Notes: generated from the sequence alone by a model not told the origin. A DNA stretch of 64,000 bases from Streptomyces sp. NBC_00582 (GCF_036345155.1 NZ_CP107773.1:248001-312000), one strand, 5' to 3'. Positions 25,587 through 34,127 are shown, counted from the stretch's first letter. Numbers and translations are program-made.

Positions 25587-26255
25587 TCAGCAGGGACCTG
25601 CTGTGATCCGTGTCGCGGGGGCGACCGTGGGCCATACGACGGTGCCGGGCGTGACGTGTGCGCGCTCCCGGCTGAAGTGCCGCCGTGCCGCGAGCTCGGC
25701 GGCGTCGGCGCGGGCCTGCGTGGTCTCGTAGGACGACAGGCCGCCGGCGTAGAGGGCGTTGTAGAGCGCGTCGTAGGCGGCGGCGTTCTCGTCGGGGGAG
25801 CGGTAGACCGCGAGGAGAGCCATGCGGTGGCCGTGATCGACGAACGCGATGGTCCATGTGTCGAGGGCTGCCGGCGGGTATCCGGCGGCTTGCGCGTCGT
25901 CGAGGGCGTGAGTGAAGGCCGCAGTGTCGACCGATGTGTACTCGTGCCAGGGCAAGGTGCCGTGTCCGAGGGCGAACCGGCCGGCTGCGTCGGGTGTGCA
26001 GCGCTCGACGACCCCCGGCGGGCGGCCGCGGTCGAGGATCTCGGCGATCCCGTCGGCGAGCCGGATCCTTGGGGTGTCCGGTGTGACGGTTCGGGCCTCA
26101 TCGGCGATCTGGCGCATCACCTGAGCCGTGAAGCGGGGCAGGACCATTCCGTCGCGCCGGTGGCCGAGGACCTCGGCGTCGTAGGGCCCGAGCTCGTTGT
26201 AGGTGACCGAGGAGGGAAACCACTCGGCCACAGGGCCGGAGGACTGAGGGCTCAT
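25587..26255 (-). CDS. Hypothetical protein
   Basis: The product is 222 residues of unknown family. It has an alpha/beta N-terminal part (YNELGPYDAEVLGHRRDGMVLPRF in part) and a C-terminal helical region rich in Ala (SSYETTQARADAAELAARRHFSRE). No membrane segment or Cys cluster is seen. It is the first gene behind promoter copy 4 and leads into the two methylase-like genes, so it may be part of their complex. Confidence 0.55.
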   Translation of the reverse strand: MSPQSSGPVAEWFPSSVTYNELGPYDAEVLGHRRDGMVLPRFTAQVMRQIADEARTVTPDTPRIRLADGIAEILDRGRPPGVVERCTPDAAGRFALGHGTLPWHEYTSVDTAAFTHALDDAQAAGYPPAALDTWTIAFVDHGHRMALLAVYRSPDENAAAYDALYNALYAGGLSSYETTQARADAAELAARRHFSRERAHVTPGTVVWPTVAPATRITAGPC

Positions 26256-26371
26256 GCTGGTAGGTCTCTGTCGAGGAGAATCCGCGGGCCTGGGCGCCGC
26301 GGCGTGATGTTCGTAGACGAAGGGCGCGATCCGGCGACACGTCGGCCGGATGCCCTTTCCACGGTGCACTA

Positions 26372-26400
26372 ACAGTACGTACATATTTCCAATTATGCAA
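26372..26400 (-). promoter_or_regulatory. Repeated promoter, copy 4
   Basis: Reading leftward: -35 TTGCAT (26400-26395), 17-base spacer starting AATTGG, -10 TACTGT (26377-26372). It starts directly after the TAG stop of the metallopeptidase gene and serves the 26255-23552 operon with the two methylase-like genes. Confidence 0.9.
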
Positions 26401-26401
26401 T

Positions 26402-27208
26402 CTATCTGGTGTCGCCGATCCAGAGAAGCCGGAACGCGGCCTTGAACTGCTCGTGGCGGGCCGGCGCATCGGGAAGCGCACGCCGTAGCCGGACCCGGAA
26501 TTCCGGCCCGTGGGACCGGCCGCGCGGACGGGTTCCGTGCACCAGCTCGTGCACCAGGACGTACTCCAGGAGGAGCGGCGGGAGCTGGAAGACGGCCCAG
26601 TGCAGCGTCAGCTCGTGGGCTTGCTCCTGGTAGATGCCGCCGTGCCGGCGGCCGATGTCCCGAACCGCGAGCTGCGGCAGCGGGCGCCGGGTCCGCAGGC
26701 GGGACCAGCGGGCCGGCGCCGCCGTCTCCAGCCAGGCGCGGCCGGCCCGTGCGTACCAGTCGATGATCGGCCGTGCGCCCTGCCGCGTGATGTCGCCGCG
26801 GTAGGCCACAAGCAGACCTGCGCCCGCTCCCTGCCGGAGGTGAACCGGGACGGGGGTGTCGACCAGGTAGAGGCGGACAGGAGTGCCCAGCCAGGTGAGC
26901 TTGCATCCATCCGCGAGGTGCTTGTCAGGGTGCAGTGGGGCGCGTTCGGCCATGCGCTGGGCGTGGAGTTCGAGGAGCGAGGCGTTCTGCCGGACGAACC
27001 GCATGATCTCGCTCGGGGTCGACGTCGGCAGGACGCGGACAACACGTCGGCCGTCCAGTCGTGTCGTGAGCGCGTGCTGCGTTCGCCGGTGCGACATCAC
27101 GACGTCGAAGGTGCCGGCGTCGAGGGTGCCGTCGGCCTCCAGAGCCGCGGTGATGTCATGGATGAGGGTGTCGGCCTCGGAGCCGTCCGGGGCGGCGGTC
27201 GGTGTCAC
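26402..27208 (-). CDS. YgjP/DUF45-type metallopeptidase domain protein
   Basis: The product is 268 residues. The C-terminal region has the zinc-peptidase signature VHELVHGTRPRG with HELVH at 220-224 and a third His in RSHGPEF (233). This is the arrangement of YgjP-like (SprT-related) metallopeptidases. An N-terminal region (SHRRTQHALTTRLDGRRVVRVLPTS in part) matches the beta-strand start of YgjP. Such enzymes occur singly and in type I restriction loci. The GTG start at 27208 follows GAAAGAAA. It follows a long stem-loop and the 396-residue gene, so its expression may be reduced. Confidence 0.75.
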   Translation of the reverse strand: MTPTAAPDGSEADTLIHDITAALEADGTLDAGTFDVVMSHRRTQHALTTRLDGRRVVRVLPTSTPSEIMRFVRQNASLLELHAQRMAERAPLHPDKHLADGCKLTWLGTPVRLYLVDTPVPVHLRQGAGAGLLVAYRGDITRQGARPIIDWYARAGRAWLETAAPARWSRLRTRRPLPQLAVRDIGRRHGGIYQEQAHELTLHWAVFQLPPLLLEYVLVHELVHGTRPRGRSHGPEFRVRLRRALPDAPARHEQFKAAFRLLWIGDTR

Positions 27209-27299
27209 GGAGAAATTTCTTTCGTCAGGGTTGGTGGTGGACGCCGGCGCCCGCCGGCACGTCCTGCAGTTGCGCACCGGCGGGCAACGCGTACGGCGG

Positions 27300-27336
27300 C
27301 GGCCCTGGCGGGAGTCTTCGACTCCCGCCAGGGCCG
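27300..27336. terminator. 17-bp perfect hairpin between two same-strand genes
   Basis: The arms 27300-27316 and 27320-27336 pair perfectly across a TTC loop, 14 bases after the stop of the 27350-28540 gene and about 90 bases before the metallopeptidase start. It should terminate much of the transcription from promoter copy 5. Confidence 0.75.
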
Positions 27337-27349
27337 TACGGCCGGGTGG

Positions 27350-28540
27350 TTATCGGGGATTGGGGATCTTGCCCCAGACGTGAACAGGACCCTTGGCGGG
27401 CCGTACAGGCATGCCCTTGGGGCCGTTGTGGTGACCGGCGATGATGCGTTCGGCATGGGCACAGCCGTCGGGGTGGGCGCGCGTGTTCAGGCACCGGTTG
27501 GGGCTGCGGTAGGGAGCAACCTCCCAGCGGAAGGCCGTACTCGGCGCCCGGCGCGGCTCGCTCGCCTGCTGGTCTTTCTGAACGGCATCCGGCGAGGGCC
27601 GGTGGCGAGGCAGCAGCCGGACGACGTTGACGTCACCTTCACTCAGCCCTTCTCGGCGATCGCGCTTGCGCCCGGCCCGGTCGCGGTGGACCACCTCCTT
27701 CTCGGTCCACGCGTGCTTGCCCTCCTGGGCCATCAGCTGCCAAGCGGTGTACACGATCTGTGCCCAGGCGCCCGTCGTGCCGAGCGGCGTGCTGGAATCG
27801 GGGAAGCGGTCGCCCTTGAGCAGCACCGTTTCGTTGTCCCACATGAGCTCCGGCTGCCGACGGTAGAACTCGGCTATGTCGCCCGCCCGTACGGCGCTGT
27901 GCTCGTCCAGGGGCAGCAGTGCGTCGGGGTCGAGCGTGTCGTAGATCCGCCCGGCCGTGTAAAACGTCAGCCAGATGCCCTGGCGGCCGGGTGCGATCAG
28001 CCTCCTGCCGTGCACCGAGTTGGCGAACCACCGAGCGGCTCCCCCCAAGACCTGATCCGGGCTCCACAGGGACCAGGAGACGCCGACGATCGGAGTCGGC
28101 ACGCTCATCTCGCAGAGGTGCTCGGGAGCATCCGGTCCGCCGGCCTTGCGGTCGTACGAGCCGATGGGATCGGCGAAGACCATCAGGCCGCTGGGGGAGG
28201 GCAGACGGTCCGTGGTGATCTCTTCCGTCGGTGCCGTCCGCCCTGCGGCGACGGCCAGCCCGGTCATGTCCCCGTCGGCGAAGTAGAGGCGGGCATCACG
28301 GAGCCGCTGCGACTCCTGCCCGCACAGGACCAGCGCGGCGGCGGAGTGAGGGTCCGGGGCTCCTGGGAGGTACGGGTACAGCGAGGAACTGCCGCGCCGC
28401 AGCGACTCAGCCATGTTCAGCAGCCCGAAGCGCGTGCGCTGGTGCTCCTCCATGGCCTGGCGCAGCTCGGGAAGGCGCTTGGGCTCAGGAGGAGTCCAGG
28501 TGTGAACGACGGGAGACGGCAGTGAGCCGAGGGTGCGCAT
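27350..28540 (-). CDS. Hypothetical protein
   Basis: The product is 396 residues and not recognised. It has an alpha/beta body with SSLYPYLPG, ARLYFADGDMTGL and SGLMVFADPIG near the N-terminus. A Cys/His patch sits near the C-terminus (NRCLNTRAHPDGCAHAERII) followed by HHNGPKGMP, which might bind metal. The ATG at 28540 follows GAGG at good spacing. It lies behind promoter copy 5, and a strong hairpin follows it. Confidence 0.6.
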   Translation of the reverse strand: MRTLGSLPSPVVHTWTPPEPKRLPELRQAMEEHQRTRFGLLNMAESLRRGSSSLYPYLPGAPDPHSAAALVLCGQESQRLRDARLYFADGDMTGLAVAAGRTAPTEEITTDRLPSPSGLMVFADPIGSYDRKAGGPDAPEHLCEMSVPTPIVGVSWSLWSPDQVLGGAARWFANSVHGRRLIAPGRQGIWLTFYTAGRIYDTLDPDALLPLDEHSAVRAGDIAEFYRRQPELMWDNETVLLKGDRFPDSSTPLGTTGAWAQIVYTAWQLMAQEGKHAWTEKEVVHRDRAGRKRDRREGLSEGDVNVVRLLPRHRPSPDAVQKDQQASEPRRAPSTAFRWEVAPYRSPNRCLNTRAHPDGCAHAERIIAGHHNGPKGMPVRPAKGPVHVWGKIPNPR

Positions 28541-28606
28541 GATGCCTCGTCAGTAGCTTGTGCGTGTGCGAGAAGGCGGGGGCGAGTAAGCCGCACCGGC
28601 TCTAAT

Positions 28607-28635
28607 AAACTACATCTATAAATCCAATTACGCAA
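28607..28635 (-). promoter_or_regulatory. Repeated promoter, copy 5
   Basis: Reading leftward: -35 TTGCGT (28635-28630), 17-base spacer starting AATTGG, -10 TAGTTT (28612-28607). The TAA of the preceding gene lies within this element. It serves 28540-27350 and possibly the metallopeptidase. Confidence 0.9.
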
Positions 28636-28987
28636 TATGTTGGTGGGACTCCTCGCCCACGGAACGCGCGTATCCGTGAGCTGCCTTGGTGTCCTTGGGA
28701 TTGCCTAGCACGGTGGCGAGCGCGTACACGAGCCCCCGGAGCTGGTGGTGGATGCTGTCACGGGTGATCCAGTCCCGTGCCGCATCGCATCGCTGCCGCG
28801 CTTCGGCGATCTGCAGGGCCAGATCCCGTGCGACGTGCGCGAGCGCGGCCCCGCATAGGGCGTCGACGTCTGCGGCGGCTTGCTCTTGCGGCACGCCAGC
28901 GTCGGCGAGCCTGCTGATCATGTCGCGGCGCCGGCTCATCAGGTCGGTCGCGGAGGGCTCTCGGCCGCCGCGGGCGGTGACGGTCAT
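28628..28987 (-). CDS. Hypothetical helical protein
   Basis: The product is 119 residues, almost entirely helical, with Ala-rich segments (AAADVDALCGAALAHVARDLALQIAEARQR in part). No known motif is seen. The C-terminus ends in residues HIA with the stop codon TAA inside the next promoter's AATTGG element. It is the second gene behind promoter copy 6 and follows the 405-residue gene by about 80 bases. Confidence 0.5.
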   Translation of the reverse strand: MTVTARGGREPSATDLMSRRRDMISRLADAGVPQEQAAADVDALCGAALAHVARDLALQIAEARQRCDAARDWITRDSIHHQLRGLVYALATVLGNPKDTKAAHGYARSVGEESHQHIA

Positions 28988-29071
28988 TCTGCTGGCTTTC
29001 TGGACGGCGGCGGCGGAGGCTTGTTCGGCTCTCCGCCGCCGGAGGCAGGGGCGTAGGTCGGCTGCGGCGAC

Positions 29072-30289
29072 TCAGAACACCGGGATGATCACTCCCTGCG
29101 CCTCGTCGCCGAAGGCGGCCGCGTTGACGAGCGTGGGGGCCACCCAGCGGACCTTCTTCCAGATCCGGCCGGGCCCGTGGAGGAACGTGTGCGGATGACC
29201 GCGTCGGATGTGAGGCAGGACGGAGCCGCCCAGTGCGACCGCGTGCTCACGAAGTCGCGCGACTTTGCTGTTGAACGCCGCGATGGCTGGCCCCAGCCTC
29301 CAGCCCACCTGGTAGACCGTCGCGGGGCGTCCGCCCTTGGCGTTGTGGCGGCCGCGCATCGGGGCGGCCGACGGCGTCGGCATCACATCGGGCCGGTCGC
29401 TGCACATATAGAGCATGTGCGAGATGACGAGCACCGCCAGGCGCCGCACGTAGCCGAGGGTGGCTGTGTCCGCCGACCGGGGCCCGTCCTCGGCCAGTTC
29501 GGTCAGGCTCACGCTGTCGTCGACCATCTTGCTGACCGTCGTGGTCCCGGTGGCCGCATTGGCGAACAGCAGCACTGAGCCCAGTCGGCCGTGGGCGGGG
29601 CGCACCAGAGCGCTCACCAGGTACACGGGGGTGTCGTCCGTGATCTCGGAGGTGCTGCATACGCCGCGCAGAGCCGGGCGGCCGACCACGAGGAAGCCCA
29701 GGACTTCGGATGGCGCGCCCTCGCTGTCGGCGACCACGGCCGGTTTCCTGAGCATGAACAGCGGGTCGGGGTGGGGGAGATGCCGCAGAACCTCGCCGGG
29801 GAACTCCGTGTCGACCTCCATGTCGACCAGGCTCTCCGACAGATCGGGATCAAGGTCGTAGGCGACTTTCGTCCTGCGCCACTGCCGCACGGCGGCCACC
29901 ATCTCTGCTCGCCCGATGAACATCTCGTCCCCGAGACCGCCGCGCGGACGCGGCATGCGGGAGGTGTCGATGTCCTCGCCGAGTGCCATCGGCACCAGGC
30001 CCATCAGTCCGGCCGCGCGCAGCACTTCGCTGTGGGCCGACTCGATCTCTGTCGTGATCCGGTCCGCCAGGGAGGAGGCCGACCGGAAGTCGGTACGCGT
30101 GTAGTGCGTCCGTGGAGCCTCGGGGCCGCTGCGGGCGCGCGCCAGGAGCGGGATCAGTTCCGTCTTGGTGTAGTCGCTGGGCGGGGGGAGCAGCCGGGAT
30201 GAGACGCCGGGGAGGGTGAAGGTCGGCTCAGGGGCCGGGCCGGGAGACGAAAACGTGCCTCGGTCGGGGCGTGGGGATGGGGGAGTCAC
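29072..30289 (-). CDS. Hypothetical protein, weakly AcrVA2-like at the C-terminus
   Basis: The product is 405 residues from a GTG with GAGG upstream. The central part has RRLAVLVISHMLYM. The C-terminus has PATVYQVGWRLGPAI, then a segment of HIRRGHPHTFLHGPGR type followed by RWVAPTLVNA. This C-terminal pattern recalls the AcrVA2 family, whose founder is an anti-CRISPR, and related phage/plasmid proteins of unknown role. I make the link from memory of motif order only, and anti-CRISPR function is not claimed. Location behind promoter copy 6, in a block of DNA-modification genes, is compatible with an anti-defence role. Confidence 0.5.
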   Translation of the reverse strand: MTPPSPRPDRGTFSSPGPAPEPTFTLPGVSSRLLPPPSDYTKTELIPLLARARSGPEAPRTHYTRTDFRSASSLADRITTEIESAHSEVLRAAGLMGLVPMALGEDIDTSRMPRPRGGLGDEMFIGRAEMVAAVRQWRRTKVAYDLDPDLSESLVDMEVDTEFPGEVLRHLPHPDPLFMLRKPAVVADSEGAPSEVLGFLVVGRPALRGVCSTSEITDDTPVYLVSALVRPAHGRLGSVLLFANAATGTTTVSKMVDDSVSLTELAEDGPRSADTATLGYVRRLAVLVISHMLYMCSDRPDVMPTPSAAPMRGRHNAKGGRPATVYQVGWRLGPAIAAFNSKVARLREHAVALGGSVLPHIRRGHPHTFLHGPGRIWKKVRWVAPTLVNAAAFGDEAQGVIIPVF

Positions 30290-30349
30290 AGGACAACCTC
30301 GTCAGGATGGAACGCAAAGGGGGGCGCTGGATCACCCAGCGATCCCCCA

Positions 30350-30378
30350 AAGCTACCGCGTTATATCCAATTACGCAA
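30350..30378 (-). promoter_or_regulatory. Repeated promoter, copy 6
   Basis: Reading leftward: -35 TTGCGT (30378-30373), 17-base spacer starting AATTGG, -10 TAGCTT (30355-30350). The upstream gene reads through the -35 and ends in the spacer. It serves 30289 and 28987. Confidence 0.9.
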
Positions 30379-30720
30379 TTTACTAGTTCCGCCCGCGGTC
30401 TTGCGGCTCTCCTGGGTGACGGGCGCGGTCACCTTCGCGATGTCTACGCACGCAGGCGTCTCCTCGCGAATGTCGGGGCCTCCGTTGCGGCGGCCGGTGC
30501 CGGCCACCAGGCCGCACTTCCTGTGCTCGGACCCGTTGTCGAGCACCTTGAGGTAGAGGTGAACGCACTCTGCGCAGCGCATCCCGGCCGCGAGCGGGCG
30601 CAGCGTCGCCGGATGGATGCCGGCATCCAGGAACTTGCGTATGGAGCCGCGGCCTGCATGGCCGGGAGCCGGAACCGTGGTCCGGGCCTGAGTGTTCGGG
30701 GCCGTGGGTGTGCTGGTCAT
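30361..30720 (-). CDS. Hypothetical protein with Cys cluster
   Basis: The product is 119 residues. A Cys set in the middle (MRCAECVHL, HRKCGLV, ACVDIA) could bind one zinc ion or cluster. The N-terminal basic segment (GRGSIRKFLDAGIHP) looks helical. No family is recognised. Its last codons (KLRNWI) are encoded by the -35 and spacer of promoter copy 6. The ATG lies two bases after the previous stop, with AAGGAAA overlapping. Confidence 0.5.
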   Translation of the reverse strand: MTSTPTAPNTQARTTVPAPGHAGRGSIRKFLDAGIHPATLRPLAAGMRCAECVHLYLKVLDNGSEHRKCGLVAGTGRRNGGPDIREETPACVDIAKVTAPVTQESRKTAGGTSKLRNWI

Positions 30721-30721
30721 T

Positions 30722-31033
30722 TCATTTCCTTGCTTCTGCTGTGCGATGTCGTGAGCGGCCTTCCCTGGCTTTCGCCGCGGCCGCGAAGGTGATGAGTGAT
30801 GCCGTGGCGGCGACGGCGATGCCGTATGCCGAATACGTGGCCATCCGGGCCAGGGAGTCGATCGCGAAGGCGACGCCGGGAGCCTGCGGCGGCACTATGC
30901 CCGTCGCGGCCTGGGCGGTGATGCCGAGACCGGCGGAGGCGGTTGCCGTCAGGGCGAGTCCGGGGATGAAGTGCCGGTGTGGCCCGATACGGCGTGACCT
31001 GCTGTTGGCCGTGCCCTTCTCGGTGATGGTCAC
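30722..31033 (-). CDS. Small membrane protein
   Basis: The product is 103 residues with two hydrophobic segments (about residues 25-45 and 65-90), joined by a loop, and short basic ends. The GTG at 31033 overlaps the previous stop (GTGA). The function is unknown. Two-segment membrane proteins of this size are common on conjugative elements, where they may change the envelope or act in entry exclusion, but nothing here shows this. Confidence 0.6.
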   Translation of the reverse strand: MTITEKGTANSRSRRIGPHRHFIPGLALTATASAGLGITAQAATGIVPPQAPGVAFAIDSLARMATYSAYGIAVAATASLITFAAAAKAREGRSRHRTAEARK

Positions 31034-31614
31034 AGGAGCCCGAGGGTGGGGTAGAGGGTGACCGTCCAGAGGTCGACGACGCCGTCGGGCCACCTCTCGT
31101 CGCGGTGTGCCTCGTCGAGGCGGACGGTCATCTTGGGGCGGAAGGACATCCGGGGGAGGGGGTCGGGATCGAGGACCGTCCCCTGCCAGTTCCGGAGGTA
31201 GTCGATCACGCGGTCCCCTGCCCGGACTTGGGCGATCAGCGCGAAATGGAGACTGCTCTGGGCCTTGGTGTAGCGGGTGACGCGATTGCGCAACGCGCGG
31301 TAGCGGTTCGTCTCGGCTGGAGAGGTGTTGCCGCGCAAAACGGCTATCTCAAGGCGGCCGACTTCATCGGTCTGCTGGGGGTAGTCGGCGAAGGCTGCCT
31401 TCTCGCCGTCGCGGGCGAGCAGATCGAGGGGCTCGTCCCAGATCGGGCACGTGTCCGGGTCCGGGACGGCAGCGGTGAGGATCGCCACGTGGACGGCGTC
31501 GACCTCGTAGACGCGGCGCACCACGCCCTGGCGGTCTGCCAGGTCCGTCACCGTTTGGCCCAGCCAGTCGGACTCGGTGAGGGGGACGGGGTCAGGAACG
31601 GAGTCGTTGTTCAC
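31030..31614 (-). CDS. Hypothetical protein
   Basis: The product is 194 residues of unknown family, acidic, mixed alpha/beta, with a helix-rich middle (AETNRYRALRNRVTRYTKAQSSLHFALIAQV in part). The GTG at 31614 has GAGGAG six bases upstream, which decides the start. It is the first gene behind promoter copy 7, with a leader of about 190 bases. It is coupled to the small membrane protein gene by overlap. Confidence 0.55.
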   Translation of the reverse strand: MNNDSVPDPVPLTESDWLGQTVTDLADRQGVVRRVYEVDAVHVAILTAAVPDPDTCPIWDEPLDLLARDGEKAAFADYPQQTDEVGRLEIAVLRGNTSPAETNRYRALRNRVTRYTKAQSSLHFALIAQVRAGDRVIDYLRNWQGTVLDPDPLPRMSFRPKMTVRLDEAHRDERWPDGVVDLWTVTLYPTLGLL

Positions 31615-31807
31615 GAGTTACTCCTCGGAGGAGGCGGCGGAGGGTGCCGGGGCCTGCCGATCGACGACCCGATGCCGCTCGAGGTGAGTTTCCTCGAGGC
31701 GGGACGGAGGCCGGCGGTGTCGGTACGTCACTCGGCGCGGGAACGACTTCGGTGCGCGGGCTTCGCTGTAGCCGCTGCGCTCCGCCGTTGTCGGCGCCCT
31801 TCCGCAA

Positions 31808-31836
31808 AGACTACGCGAGTAAAACCAATTATGCAA
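31808..31836 (-). promoter_or_regulatory. Repeated promoter, copy 7
   Basis: Reading leftward: -35 TTGCAT (31836-31831), 17-base spacer starting AATTGG, -10 TAGTCT (31813-31808). The TAA of the PglX-like gene lies across the -35/spacer boundary. It serves 31614-30361. Confidence 0.9.
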
Positions 31837-33124
31837 TATCCGAATATCTTGCGAGAGCGTCTCTCAGCCGGTCCTCCGCGAGCCGGCGGCGGACCGAGTC
31901 GGCGATGGCAGACCAGACCTTGCCCCGGGCCGGGTCATCGGGAATCGACGGTTCACCCTGCACCCCCCGAACGGTGATCACGCTGTCTCCCTGGGGCGGC
32001 CTGATGCGGTGGACCAGGATCACGGTCGGAGTGCCGTGTCCCGGGATGTAGGCGCCCGAGGTGTCGATCACCCACCTCATGTCGAAGGCCGGGAGGTACT
32101 GCTCGATGAACTTGCGGCCGAACTCCCTCTTCATGAACGAGTTCGAGGTGAGCTGGGCTACATGGCCGCCGGGGACCGCAAGCGAGAACATCAACTCGCA
32201 AAACGGCAGCGCCAGAGGGAACTTGCCAGCCGCGACCCGCGGGTACGCCTTGCGGATCAGATCACGCTGCCGCGCATCGGCAACCACGATGTAGGGCGGA
32301 TTGCTGACGACCGCGTGGTAGCGGCCGCGCTCGAGAAGTGGTTCCTCACGATCCAGCAGAGAGTTCGCGCAGGCGACCTGGGCCTGCCACGCGCGCGGCA
32401 GCTGATCGATGCGGACTTTCAGAATGGAGGCGCTCGTGGCCAGCAGTCGGTATCGGGCGAGCAGCACCGCGTAGGCGTCCAGGTCGACGCCATGAACGGA
32501 TTGAAGGGCACGCTCGATCGTCGCCTCACTGCCGAGGTGCGCCCCGTACGCGCGGCCACGGCGGCGGTAGACGCGGGCGGAGTGGAAGGCACCCAGAAGG
32601 ATGTGACCGGTACCGCAGGCAGGATCGATCATGCGGACGTCGTGCGGTCCGATCTCGTTGGTGGCCGGCTCCAGTGAGAGCTCCAGAAGGAGTTCCGCGA
32701 TCCACGGCGGCGTCTGGCACAGGGCTCTCGACCTGCGCGCGTCGGCCGACAGCGCCTGGTAGGCGTCACCGAGGCGGTAGCCGTCGACGCGGTGCGGCCC
32801 GTCGTCCATTACCTCTCCGCCGCCCCAGAAGTCCGAAAGGACTGTCCACGCGGCCGGAGTGAGGGGCGCCGTCCAGAACGGGACCACCTGCGGGTCGAGG
32901 AAGCCGGCCAGGCCGGGGTGGGCGGACGCCAGCTCCGTGATCACCCGGCGTACGGCGTCCGGCGAGCCGGGCGGCTCGGTTGCGGGCACCAGGGCATTGC
33001 GGACGCAGTGGTGGGCCACGGCGGTCACGTGGGCCCATGACACCGCCGCAGGGGTGTCGATACCGGTAGCCAGGTTCTGGATAAGGCGCTCGTGGGCGCG
33101 GGCAGAGGGCAGGGGCGCGTTCAT
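31829..33124 (-). CDS. Short PglX-like N6-adenine DNA methylase
   Basis: The product is 431 residues. The SAM motif is DPACGTGHILLGAF (near residue 176), the acidic motif VDLDAYAVLLARYR and the catalytic motif SNPPYIVV. Downstream features, TSNSFMKREFGRKFIEQYLP then WVIDTSGAYIPGHGTPTVIL in pieces, are those of the PglX/BREX methylase family. Full PglX proteins are about 1200 residues, so the target-recognition and accessory parts are missing. Catalysis is plausible because motifs I and IV are intact. No pglZ, brxC or other BREX partners are seen, so self-protection or mimicry of host methylation is more likely than defence. Confidence 0.82.
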   Translation of the reverse strand: MNAPLPSARAHERLIQNLATGIDTPAAVSWAHVTAVAHHCVRNALVPATEPPGSPDAVRRVITELASAHPGLAGFLDPQVVPFWTAPLTPAAWTVLSDFWGGGEVMDDGPHRVDGYRLGDAYQALSADARRSRALCQTPPWIAELLLELSLEPATNEIGPHDVRMIDPACGTGHILLGAFHSARVYRRRGRAYGAHLGSEATIERALQSVHGVDLDAYAVLLARYRLLATSASILKVRIDQLPRAWQAQVACANSLLDREEPLLERGRYHAVVSNPPYIVVADARQRDLIRKAYPRVAAGKFPLALPFCELMFSLAVPGGHVAQLTSNSFMKREFGRKFIEQYLPAFDMRWVIDTSGAYIPGHGTPTVILVHRIRPPQGDSVITVRGVQGEPSIPDDPARGKVWSAIADSVRRRLAEDRLRDALARYSDIA

Positions 33125-33368
33125 GGAGATCGTTGTCCAGCAGTCGATGTGACGTGTTGTCAGAGGAATAGGTCGAGGATGAATTCGCCCAGCCACACAG
33201 GACGAGGACGGTCACGCCAAGCTCGATTGCGAGCTGGGGATCGTCGGTGAGGGCCCTGGTGATGAACGCGACGACCGCGCCCAGGGCAAGGCCGAGCAGA
33301 AACGATGCGAAAGGCGCAGGCGGTCGGGGTTCGGCCCGGTGGCCCGAAGATGACGCGGGGCCCCGGCG

Positions 33369-34127
33369 TCACCGTGAGACGAGGAGCGCCCCGTTGGACT
33401 GGGAGATTGTCATGCCTTCGCTGCGAAGGAGCGTGGAGCACAGGGACCGTAGCCCACCGGCCGACCATGGCTCAGCGTGTCCGAGGCCGGTTTCCGAAGC
33501 CAGGTCCGGGGACCACCACGCGACGGTGACGGCCTCGCGCCGTGACTCGACCAGGACTCCACTCCCCTCGCACGACCGCCGGTCGGCGAGTCGTACGTGG
33601 GGAGCCAGGATCGCCAGCACCTCTCGTCCGAGGTTCTCGTGGCTCTGGCCGGGGGGCCCGGAGCGTACCAGTGCACCGAGCGGCCGGTAGACGGTGTGGT
33701 CGTGAGGGTGATGGACGATCACGACGGCGCGTCCGGGGCCTGCCAGGCTCCGGCTGTGTCCGACAGCCACGCAGAGCTTGCGTACGTCCCGCCCACGGAC
33801 GGGAGGTGCGCCGCGGTGGGCAGAGCGAGGGCTGGGGTCCGCCGCGTAGTGATCATCCCGGATGAGGGTGAGTGCATGCGTGACGTCGCTCATGCGCTGG
33901 GAGATCTCGCCGGCCCCCGGGTCGCCGCTGGCGGCGTAGCGCCACAGCGTGGCGACCGCCCGTGCGGCCGGTGCCAAGTCGGCTTCGTCCACCGTGGGTT
34001 GCGCCGAGCTGTTCCTGATGAGCCAGTCGATGACTTCTCCCGCGTACGGCGCGGAAAACGGGGCGCCTTTGAGGAGTTCCAGGAACTCCAGTGCTTCGGG
34101 TTCGGGCAGGCGAGGTTCCGTCTGCAT
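33369..34127 (-). CDS. Hypothetical protein
   Basis: The product is 252 residues and not recognised. The N-terminal about 90 residues look helical (ALEFLELLKGAPFSAPYAGEVIDWLIRNS in part). The C-terminal part is alpha/beta with VAVGHSRSL, VVIVHHPHDHTVYRPLG and VTVAWWSPDL. The ATG at 34127 has GGAG eight bases upstream. It is the first gene behind promoter copy 8, and the PglX-like methylase follows after a 244-base gap. Confidence 0.55.
   Translation of the reverse strand: MQTEPRLPEPEALEFLELLKGAPFSAPYAGEVIDWLIRNSSAQPTVDEADLAPAARAVATLWRYAASGDPGAGEISQRMSDVTHALTLIRDDHYAADPSPRSAHRGAPPVRGRDVRKLCVAVGHSRSLAGPGRAVVIVHHPHDHTVYRPLGALVRSGPPGQSHENLGREVLAILAPHVRLADRRSCEGSGVLVESRREAVTVAWWSPDLASETGLGHAEPWSAGGLRSLCSTLLRSEGMTISQSNGALLVSR

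Noticed and set aside
33125..33368. Stretch that could encode a membrane helix (FASFLLGLALGAVVAFITRAL) on the minus strand
   Set aside because: The frame opens after a stop without any ATG, GTG or TTG before the helix, so it is at best a remnant.
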